Shown here: piece after piece, positions 30,640-34,663 of the stretch | Position numbering within the stretch: position 1 is the first letter of the stretch | How the letters are laid out: the number at the start of each line of letters is the position of its first letter | IMG/VR virus record: IMGVR_UViG_3300022752_000007 | Coordinates: 1-34,663 of that record | Reading direction: 5' to 3' (one strand) | DNA from: a virus | DNA length: 34,663 nt | The notes under the pieces: model-generated | The model's database searches: none | Seen by the model: only the letters and a program-made list of their open reading frames with translations | What the model was told of the DNA's origin: nothing | Made by a program: the position numbers and the translations under genes

Positions 30640-31244
30640 AGGGTCACCTTTTCTAGTTTGTTAAGTTTGTCGTCCAACTCTTGCAGGAAAGTAATTACCT
30701 CCTGCTCAAGTATCTTGATGTAGTCGTCATCACGCGGGACGCGCACGACTAACAGTTGCAGGCGCTCGGGCAAACGCGGGTCGTAGGACACGAAATCGCA
30801 CCACGGTCTGCCCGTGCAAGCCATCTGCCATTGCATCTGCGTGAAGTATTTAAGGGGGGGAAGTTCTGCCAACACATACTCAAGGTGAGTAGCGGTGTTC
30901 GGGCATTTGATTTCCACCAAACCCTCCTCGGCAAACCCGTCGGGGGAGGCACCAGACATTGCAACAGTCGGATGGTCTATAAAGCCGACATCCTCAACCA
31001 GTATCCCGGTCTTTGCGGCGTAGGCTGCTTTGGCTTGCGGCTCGGTTTGGGTACCCCATTCCATCGCTGCATTGCTGAACGAAGATGCCTTCTGCCCTGT
31101 CAGGCGCTCGACCACAAGGTCAGCCATATAGTTAGCGCGGCCTGCGCCATAGCCGGTCTTGGTCTTGGCGATGACATCAGCCACACGCGAGGCCGTGACC
31201 TTGCCAAGCCGTGCCGCAAACCAATCGTCAGTTCTCTGTTCCAT
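30636..31244 (-). CDS. YqaJ/lambda-exonuclease-like viral recombinase nuclease
   Basis: A 202-aa PD-(D/E)XK nuclease. N-terminal QRTDDWFAARLGKVTASRVA is the typical start of YqaJ enzymes; Asp102 in GASPDGF and Glu111-x-Lys113 in LVEIKCPN form the active site, followed by KYFTQMQWQMACTGRPWCDF. The enzyme resects 5' ends of double-stranded DNA to expose 3' tails for the annealing protein encoded just upstream. ATG 31244 overlaps that gene's stop (TAATG). Confidence 0.93.
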   Translation of the reverse strand: MEQRTDDWFAARLGKVTASRVADVIAKTKTGYGAGRANYMADLVVERLTGQKASSFSNAAMEWGTQTEPQAKAAYAAKTGILVEDVGFIDHPTVAMSGASPDGFAEEGLVEIKCPNTATHLEYVLAELPPLKYFTQMQWQMACTGRPWCDFVSYDPRLPERLQLLVVRVPRDDDYIKILEQEVITFLQELDDKLNKLEKVTL

Positions 31245-31762
31245 TAGGCTAATTCCTTCTTGCGTGCGCTGAACGCATCCATGTGCGTTGCGCGGATGGC
31301 GGGGTCAAGTGATTTGAACAAGGTAACAAGCGCAGCCGCGTCAGTCACAGACGCAATCTGCGCCAGCACTTCGGGGTTAGGCTCGACCTTTTCCGACTCT
31401 GGCAAGTCCTCGCCTGCGTAGATGTAAAGCCCAAGCCCGTGCATTGCGATGGTCTTTGTAAGACAACGCATGATGGCGCTATTCACGGCAAACGCATCAG
31501 GGTTGACGATTGCCCGGTTCCGGTTGTCCATCACCGGCAGGACGCAAGTCTTGGTGTTACCCTTCACCTCGACCGACACCTTGACCATAGCGGTGCCGTC
31601 CGGCAGGAACATCGCAGGGCGGTCGGCCCATTCGTGCGCGTTCCACCACGCGCCGGGGTCGAGTTTCAGCACCTCGGCCCACGCCCATGCCCATGACAAG
31701 TAGGTGAGGTTGCCCTTGCGCTCGGTGTGACCGTTGACATTGATTTTCAGAAGTTCCGACAT
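31244..31762 (-). CDS. single-strand annealing protein, DUF1071/Sak-type (Erf/Rad52-like)
   Basis: A 172-aa protein: LLKINVNGHTERKGNLTYLS followed by WAWAWAEVLKLDPGAWW is the diagnostic opening of DUF1071 (a phage Sak/Erf-group annealing protein), with MVKVSVEVKGNTKTCVLPVM and FAVNSAIMRCLTKTIAMHGL completing the core. It pairs with the exonuclease downstream as a two-component recombinase. GAGGAG precedes ATG 31762, which lies inside the preceding 52-aa gene by 16 nt. The C-terminal 45 residues are variable and acidic then basic. Confidence 0.9.
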   Translation of the reverse strand: MSELLKINVNGHTERKGNLTYLSWAWAWAEVLKLDPGAWWNAHEWADRPAMFLPDGTAMVKVSVEVKGNTKTCVLPVMDNRNRAIVNPDAFAVNSAIMRCLTKTIAMHGLGLYIYAGEDLPESEKVEPNPEVLAQIASVTDAAALVTLFKSLDPAIRATHMDAFSARKKELA

Positions 31763-31905
31763 TTCTTGCTCTCCTCAATCATTTGTTTAAGTTCGCGCCG
31801 CAGTTCGTTGTGGCGGTCGATGTCTGCCTGCGTCCAAGTAAAGATGACCGGCTCGGTGTAGTACCGGTGTTCCTCACATTCGCGCTGCTGTTGCCAGTCG
31901 TCCAT
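31747..31905 (-). CDS. 52-aa charged hypothetical protein
   Basis: ATG 31905 overlaps the stop of the 25-aa membrane peptide (TAATG). The product starts MDDWQQQRECEEHRYYTEPV and continues with WTQADIDRHNELRRELKQMI, a strongly charged helix. No family recognised. It overlaps the start of the annealing-protein gene by 16 nt and contains that gene's GAGGAG ribosome site. Confidence 0.6.
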   Translation of the reverse strand: MDDWQQQRECEEHRYYTEPVIFTWTQADIDRHNELRRELKQMIEESKKCRNF

Positions 31906-31982
31906 TAGAAAGTCCTCACAGCAAGCCACGCGAGGGCGGCAAACATGGCAAACGAGAACAGGTACAGGCCAACGGTTTTCAT
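31905..31982 (-). CDS. 25-aa single-span membrane micro-peptide
   Basis: ATG 31982 overlaps the upstream TGA (ATGA) and the TAA overlaps the downstream ATG (TAATG), so it is a coupled cistron of 25 codons. The product is MKTVGLYLFSFAMFAALAWL followed by AVRTF: one transmembrane helix with short charged ends. It is below normal gene-calling limits; double coupling is the main evidence for a gene. Confidence 0.6.
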   Translation of the reverse strand: MKTVGLYLFSFAMFAALAWLAVRTF

Positions 31983-32173
31983 ATTGAAGCCCTCGCCATG
32001 TGCAGGGCTTGGAACATCAGCCGTTGGTTGGTTCGAGCGCAAATAACAAACGCTGCACGGATGTCTGCGTGCGCTCTGGCGTGCTTCATCGCAAGGTCAC
32101 GGGCTGCTCTGGATTCACCTGCTGCGATTGCCCATCTGATTGAGGGCGGCAGGTGTTGGGGGATGGGTCGCAT
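31979..32173 (-). CDS. 64-aa first gene of the leftward early block
   Basis: ATG 32173 has AGGAG about 8 nt upstream on the minus strand. The product begins MRPIPQHLPPSIRWAIAAGE and is an Ala/Arg/His-rich helical protein (AARDLAMKHARAHADIRAAF). No family recognised. As the promoter-proximal leftward gene it could be a small regulator or host-takeover protein, which is speculation. The frame also extends upstream to a start near 32221, but that would cover the promoter region. Confidence 0.65.
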   Translation of the reverse strand: MRPIPQHLPPSIRWAIAAGESRAARDLAMKHARAHADIRAAFVICARTNQRLMFQALHMARASI

Positions 32174-32210
32174 ATCTGTTGCTCCTGTCTGTGGATTGAC
32201 TCGACAGGGA

Positions 32211-32239
32211 TAGGTTAACACAGGTTACGGGTATGTCAA
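32211..32239 (-). promoter_or_regulatory. leftward early promoter
   Basis: On the minus strand, TTGACA (perfect -35, plus-strand 32239-32234) is followed 16-17 nt later by TAACCT/AACCTA as a weak -10 near 32217-32211. It lies about 40 bp upstream of the first leftward gene (ATG 32173) and would drive the recombination block. Confidence 0.6.
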
Positions 32240-32242
32240 CAC
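32214..32242 (+). promoter_or_regulatory. operator-like direct repeats between divergent promoters
   Basis: GTTAACAC (32214-32221) and GTCAACAC (32235-32242) start exactly 21 bp apart, two helical turns, so a protein could bind both on one DNA face. The second overlaps the leftward -35. A Cro-like protein encoded next door is the likely binder. Confidence 0.45.
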
Positions 32243-32247
32243 CCCCC

Positions 32248-32275
32248 TTGAAATATTTTTCACGCCCGTTAACTT
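32248..32275 (+). promoter_or_regulatory. rightward early promoter (cro side)
   Basis: TTGAAA (32248-32253), a 16-nt spacer and TAACTT (32270-32275). The start point would fall about 32282, only 2 nt before the cro ATG at 32284, and there is no Shine-Dalgarno sequence, so the cro message would be leaderless or nearly so. The -10 match is weak. Confidence 0.4.
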
Positions 32276-32283
32276 ACCGCTTC

Positions 32284-32493
32284 ATGGACATCCAAGACGC
32301 CCTCGCAGTCGCAGGTAGCAAAGCCGCCCTCGCCCGTAAACTTGGGGTGTCCCGCCCTGCCGTCAGCAGGTGGGTCAAGGCAGGGAAACTACCTGCCATG
32401 CGCGTATGGCAATGGAAGGCTCTAGAAGCCGTCACCCCGCCGATTACAGCCGATTCTACGCCTACCCCCGGCCGACCCCTTCCCCGGCTGTAA
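32284..32493 (+). CDS. cro: Cro-like helix-turn-helix regulator
   Basis: A 69-aa protein: residues 1-45 contain MDIQDALAVAGSKAALARKL then GVSRPAVSRWVKAGKLPAMR, a textbook Cro/YdaS-like helix-turn-helix with the recognition helix RPAVSRWVK. The C-terminal 25 residues are Pro-rich and probably unstructured. The gene is divergent from the leftward early block, as cro and its partner promoter are in lambdoid phages, and probably binds the 32214-32242 repeats. No CI-type repressor gene or integrase was found, so control of a lytic cascade rather than lysogeny is the simpler reading. Confidence 0.85.
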   Translation: MDIQDALAVAGSKAALARKLGVSRPAVSRWVKAGKLPAMRVWQWKALEAVTPPITADSTPTPGRPLPRL

Positions 32494-32559
32494 AGCCGCC
32501 AGAATCTCTCTGGTGCGGGTTCCTGTGCGATTAAACGTTGTAAGGCTTTTTAAGCATCT

Positions 32560-32577
32560 GCGTCTTTTGCGTCTTTT
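32560..32577 (+). repeat. two tandem 9-bp repeats (GCGTCTTTT)
   Basis: GCGTCTTTT occurs twice in direct tandem. With the 9-bp repeats at 32631-32657 it forms an iteron-like setting. Confidence 0.7.
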
Positions 32578-32589
32578 ACCTAGTCCCCC

Positions 32590-32610
32590 CGTATACGCGC
32601 GCGCACGCGC
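32590..32610. other. alternating purine-pyrimidine tract
   Basis: Twenty-one bases alternate strictly between pyrimidine and purine (centre TACGCGCGCGCACGCG). Such CG/CA-rich tracts can flip to Z-DNA under negative supercoiling. It sits between the two sets of 9-bp repeats. Confidence 0.6.
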
Positions 32611-32630
32611 TAACGGTACTCTTAGGAAAA

Positions 32631-32657
32631 AGCCGCAGAAGCCGCAGAAACCTCAGA
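32631..32657 (+). repeat. three 9-bp iteron-like repeats (ARCCKCAGA)
   Basis: AGCCGCAGA, AGCCGCAGA and AACCTCAGA follow each other directly. Short tandem repeats next to a replication-type gene (33582) are typical of initiator binding sites. Confidence 0.6.
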
Positions 32658-32666
32658 AACGACAAA

Positions 32667-32681
32667 CCCCCTGAACGGGGG
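32667..32681 (+). terminator. CCCCC/GGGGG hairpin, possible terminator
   Basis: A 5-bp G/C stem with loop TGAAC, preceded by AAA and followed by CTTG. No real U-run follows, so termination would be weak; it may only be a structural element. Confidence 0.3.
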
Positions 32682-32779
32682 CTTGACGCGGCAGGGGGGC
32701 TGCCTATACGCTTGCGAGGCTATTCGAGCGTGATGGTTAATCTACACGGCTGTTCTAGTCGTGTCAAACACCCCAGCAC

Positions 32780-32860
32780 GCAGCCCCTCGACATGGGTTA
32801 AATCTGTCGGCAGCGGGGCCGGTGCAACTCCGGTTGGCGTAAGCCACGACCTCGGGCTGC
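32780..32860 (+). ncRNA. candidate cloverleaf-like structured RNA, about 81 nt
   Basis: A perfect 7-bp closing stem (GCAGCCC 32780-32786 with GGGCTGC 32854-32860) encloses three hairpins: CGACA/TGTCG with an 11-nt loop (32789-32809), CCGG/CCGG with loop TGCAACT (32819-32833), and TGGC/GCCA capped by a GTAA tetraloop (32835-32846). An upstream GGGGCTGC (32696-32703) can take over GCAGCCCC (32780-32787), so two folds compete. It is not a tRNA on either strand. Strand and function are inferred. Confidence 0.45.
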
Positions 32861-32876
32861 TTAAATCGCCGGGGCG

Positions 32877-32906
32877 GGTTATATCGACGGGTATACGGGC
32901 ATAACC
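32877..32906 (+). other. GGTTAT/ATAACC inverted repeat
   Basis: A 6-bp inverted repeat (32877-32882 with 32901-32906) flanks an 18-nt loop containing GGGTATACGG. It lies just downstream of the structured RNA candidate and may belong to the same element or be a protein-binding site. Confidence 0.4.
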
Positions 32907-32980
32907 GGAACCTCTCGACATCCCTACATGATGTGGGGGTTAGGGGGGTTTTCTCTGGGTTCCGAGCATAGGGGTGAAGA

Positions 32981-33514
32981 ATGGGGAATCATACTCATAG
33001 AGTCATCTTGACCTCTGCATATCTTCGAGCCGTGCGCGGTCAAAATCTGTCGAAAGGCGAATCGCCAATCAAACTTGCCGTGCAATGGTTGCAGCAAATG
33101 CAAGGCACTCGGCAAAAAAATCTTGATGAAAGTGATGCAAGTTATTTAGATGCACACAAACAAGTGATGCGGGAAACCACCAGAAAAGCCGTTAAAACGC
33201 CGAAAAAAAGAACACAGCAAAAATCAACAAGAATTAAAAAAAGAAAATTTGATTTTCGCGGAACTTCTGATTTTCTTGAAACATATGAGTGGCGCAAACT
33301 GCGGATGCAGGTGCTTTTGAGATACGGCCCTCGGTGTATGTGTTGCGGTGCAACGCCGCAGACCGGGGCGGTGATAAATGTTGACCACATCAAACCTCGC
33401 GCAACCCATCCAGAACTTGCGCTTGATGCCGAAAACCTGCAAATCCTTTGCAATTCCTGCAATCACGGCAAAGGCAATTGGGACACTACGGATTGGAGGC
33501 CCAAACCAGCCTAA
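32981..33514 (+). CDS. HNH endonuclease with basic N-terminal domain
   Basis: A 177-aa protein. The C-terminal domain (about 115-170) is a standard zinc-bound HNH nuclease: RCMCCGATPQ, VINVDHIKPRATHP (Asp135-His136), ENLQILCNSCNHGKGN with paired Cys and His162. The N-terminal 90 residues are helical and very basic (KAVKTPKKRTQQKSTRIKKR), probably binding DNA. TYEWRKLRMQVLLRYG is the usual lead-in to phage HNH domains. The gene is A/T-rich against its neighbours, suggesting recent acquisition. It lies after the structured intergenic region and before the replication-type gene, so it may act in replication or be a mobile endonuclease. Confidence 0.88.
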   Translation: MGNHTHRVILTSAYLRAVRGQNLSKGESPIKLAVQWLQQMQGTRQKNLDESDASYLDAHKQVMRETTRKAVKTPKKRTQQKSTRIKKRKFDFRGTSDFLETYEWRKLRMQVLLRYGPRCMCCGATPQTGAVINVDHIKPRATHPELALDAENLQILCNSCNHGKGNWDTTDWRPKPA

Positions 33515-33581
33515 ACTAAAGTTGTTGCATTAACCTCCGTGAACAGTTACGCTTGTCCTGTCTAACCACAAAGAGGTTTTT

Positions 33582-34106
33582 ATGCACGAACTAGACGAAG
33601 CCGCATGGGAGCGATGGGTTGCCTACCGCAAGGCCATTCGCAAGCCCATAAAGGAAGTCAGCGAACACGCGATGAAACTCAAACTGTCGCGCTTTGGCGC
33701 TGACCAAGATGCCGTAGTCGAGCAGTCCATTGCTAACCAGTATCAGGGGCTGTTCGAGTTGAAGAAGTCCGCACCCCGCCCCGGCGAGAAGGTCGAGAAG
33801 ACCGATAAGCAGAAAGCCGCCGACATTTCTCGTCACGCTGAACAAGATGCGTGGAACGCGAAGGGCTGGAACACGCAGGAGCCGACCCCGCTAAACCGGC
33901 TCAAGTTGTGTGAGGCATATCTTGCTCGATTAACCATCAGCCCTGATGCGGATGCGATGGAGCGTCTGAAGGACTCAACCGCCGCCGCGTTGCGGTCAGC
34001 GGATGCAGCCGAGGTGCTGGGTCACCCGCACCTGATGTCGATGGTTCGCCAACTTTTTGGTGAACGCGGTCTGAACAAACTCAAAAAGCGAGAGGTGCAA
34101 TCGTGA
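33582..34106 (+). CDS. putative replication-associated protein
   Basis: A 174-aa protein. The N-terminal segment AWERWVAYRKAIRKPIKEVS, then QDAVVEQSIANQYQGLFELK, is a motif I know from the C-terminal ends of phage replication initiators, where the IANQYQGLF element is very common; here it is at the N-terminus with no initiator domain in front. The rest is charged and helical, with RLKLCEAYLARLTISPDADA. AAAGAGG at 33570-33576 is the ribosome site. Its place after the repeat-rich gap suggests a replisome-organising or helicase-loading role, which is inference. Confidence 0.6.
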   Translation: MHELDEAAWERWVAYRKAIRKPIKEVSEHAMKLKLSRFGADQDAVVEQSIANQYQGLFELKKSAPRPGEKVEKTDKQKAADISRHAEQDAWNAKGWNTQEPTPLNRLKLCEAYLARLTISPDADAMERLKDSTAAALRSADAAEVLGHPHLMSMVRQLFGERGLNKLKKREVQS

Positions 34107-34465
34107 AGGCAACAATAAACGACATGTGGGATGCGTTGAAGGCGTATCAGTCGCAGGCAAACGCCGACGGTCACGGCCAGTCGTGGCAAATAGCGTGCCA
34201 AACAAAAACCGTAGCCGACATGGACGCTGCAATCGAGGATTCGAGTGAACGGATGCAGGAAGCCGACCCCGATTACGAACGGATGCAGGAAACCGACACC
34301 GATTACGAGTTGTTTGGTGGTCGCCCGAACGACGATTACGAGCGGATATACACCGCAGGCGAGGCAATGATTAACGCGGTATATGTGATGCAATCGGATG
34401 TTTCGCAGCAGGAAAACATCACGATGGCGATTCGACTCATCCAAAAGGCGCAGGAAATCGGATGA
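34103..34465 (+). CDS. 120-aa acidic hypothetical protein with a short internal repeat
   Basis: GTG 34103 overlaps the previous TGA (GTGA). The product starts MKATINDMWDALKAYQSQAN and contains two tandem 10-residue units, ERMQEADPDY and ERMQETDTDY, followed by a related ELFGGRPNDDYERIY. The C-terminal part is helical (NITMAIRLIQKAQEIG). No family recognised; acidic and probably a small early protein. Its stop overlaps the ATG of the zinc-finger-like gene. Confidence 0.6.
   Translation: MKATINDMWDALKAYQSQANADGHGQSWQIACQTKTVADMDAAIEDSSERMQEADPDYERMQETDTDYELFGGRPNDDYERIYTAGEAMINAVYVMQSDVSQQENITMAIRLIQKAQEIG
34247..34306 (+). repeat. two tandem 30-bp repeats inside the 34103-34465 gene
   Basis: Two copies starting GAACGGATGCAGGAA and ending GATTAC, differing at three positions, encode ERMQE(A/T)D(P/T)DY twice. 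The unit is 10 codons, so copy changes keep the frame. Confidence 0.9.
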
Positions 34466-34638
34466 CCCGCACTTGTAAGCAGTGCGGACAAAAGTTCAGC
34501 GGCGCGTCGAGCATTCTCCAGCATCGCAGCGGTGCGTGCGGTGGCGAGGAACTGCTGAAGTCTCGCGGCTGGGTTAAGACCAAAGCGGGTTGGGTATCAC
34601 CACAACGCGCAGCGCACGACAAACGCCGTGGAGTTTGA
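34462..34638 (+). CDS. 58-aa small zinc-finger-like protein (complete copy)
   Basis: ATG 34462 overlaps the previous stop (ATGA). The product begins MTRTCKQCGQKFSGASSILQ, then HRSGACGGEELLKSRGWVKT: CxxC followed by H and C forms a C2HC-type zinc knuckle, and the tail is basic with aromatic residues. It probably binds DNA or RNA. The gene is complete only here; the window start repeats its last 33 codons. It is followed across the join by the PD-(D/E)XK nuclease gene, which it overlaps by 11 nt. Confidence 0.7.
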   Translation: MTRTCKQCGQKFSGASSILQHRSGACGGEELLKSRGWVKTKAGWVSPQRAAHDKRRGV

Positions 34639-34663
34639 GCGGCTGATGAAAAACCGGGATGCG
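34537..34663. repeat. 127-bp terminal identity (right copy)
   Basis: Identical to positions 1-127; see the left copy. Removing one copy leaves a circle of about 34,536 bp in which the zinc-finger-like gene and the nuclease genes are contiguous. Confidence 0.95.

Larger units (their letters stand above)
32494..32980 (+). other. 487-bp structured intergenic region (overview)
   Basis: No convincing coding frame. It holds, in order: a CCAGA/TCTGG hairpin after cro, two 9-bp GCGTCTTTT repeats, a 21-nt alternating purine-pyrimidine tract, three 9-bp repeats, a G/C hairpin, a GGCAG/CTGCC hairpin, the cloverleaf-like RNA candidate, a GGTTAT/ATAACC hairpin, and a CCCTAC/GTGGGG hairpin followed after about 10 nt by TTTT. 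An origin of replication, a regulatory RNA or both are plausible. Confidence 0.6.

Noticed and set aside
32733-32801. 22-codon leader peptide (starts MVNLHGCSS)
   Set aside because: No ribosome site and no run of regulatory codons; its stop falls inside the first hairpin of the RNA candidate, so coupling is conceivable but unsupported.
32780-32860. A second tRNA in the cro-HNH gap
   Set aside because: The closing stem is 7 bp, but no arm has a usable anticodon loop or a TTCRA T-loop in the right place on either strand.
32780-32930. Cobalamin riboswitch
   Set aside because: CCGGTGCAACTCCGG and GTAAGCCAC look similar to its core, but the GGGAA joining segment, the usual P5 arm and the conserved B12 box are missing, and no cobalamin gene follows.
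32700-32960. Group I intron around the HNH gene
   Set aside because: A GACTAGA-like word on the minus strand recalls the R element, but P, Q and S elements and split exons are not found.
1-34663. Integrase, CI-type repressor, attP or other lysogeny genes
   Set aside because: I looked through all plausible frames and found none; a lone Cro-like gene does not prove a temperate lifestyle.
1-34663. CRISPR arrays, insertion sequences or transposases
   Set aside because: No spaced direct-repeat array, no terminal inverted repeats with a transposase gene; only short in-gene tandem repeats are present.

Overview
The window is a complete tailed-phage genome, most likely an uncultured podovirus-like virus of a proteobacterium. 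The first 127 bases (1-127) recur exactly as the last 127 (34537-34663), and one gene runs across the join. That is what an assembler leaves when it closes a circle, so the unique genome is about 34,536 bp and is circular or circularly permuted. The podovirus assignment rests on the order portal, scaffold, capsid, adaptor, nozzle, large ejection-type proteins, and on the absence of a tape measure, tail sheath or major tail tube gene. I see no integrase, DNA polymerase or RNA polymerase gene, so the phage probably relies on the host replisome and RNA polymerase. All family names come from visible motifs and remembered family patterns; no database search was run.

Layout. (1) 1317-28321, plus strand, is one long late block with genes butted or overlapping (ATGA, TGATG and GTGA junctions). 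It holds a small helical protein, a large virion-type protein, a TerS-like protein, an HNH endonuclease, TerL, portal, scaffold, major capsid protein, decoration-type proteins, an adaptor, a nozzle, a GNAT-like protein, three large Gln/Ala-rich or helical candidate ejection proteins, a tail fibre, two membrane proteins (holin candidates), an M15 endolysin, an HExxH protein and a helix-turn-helix metallophosphoesterase. (2) 32173 down to 28292, minus strand, is an early block: three small proteins, a recombination set (single-strand annealing protein, YqaJ exonuclease, SSB-like protein), a glycosyltransferase, NinB-like and DUF1364-like proteins, a 190-aa unknown, a 38-aa Trp-rich protein and tRNA-Gln(UUG). 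(3) 32284 rightward through the join to 768, plus strand, is a second early block: a Cro-like regulator, a 487-bp structured intergenic region, an HNH protein, a replication-associated protein, a small zinc-finger-like protein and two PD-(D/E)XK nucleases. A SAM-dependent methyltransferase (735-1259, minus strand) faces this block.

Regulation. The 110 bp between 32173 and 32284 act as a lambda-like divergent control region: a leftward promoter with a perfect TTGACA, a rightward promoter that would give a nearly leaderless cro message, and two operator-like 8-mers 21 bp apart.

Most notable points. The terminase large subunit is split into two frames exactly at its Walker A motif, at a GGG-TAA preceded by an AGGTG Shine-Dalgarno-like word. 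This is laid out like the +1 recoding site of bacterial release factor 2, but a small indel or assembly error is an equally serious explanation. The cro-HNH gap holds a candidate cloverleaf-like RNA of about 81 nt, with an alternative partner for its closing stem, next to short 9-bp iteron-like repeats.
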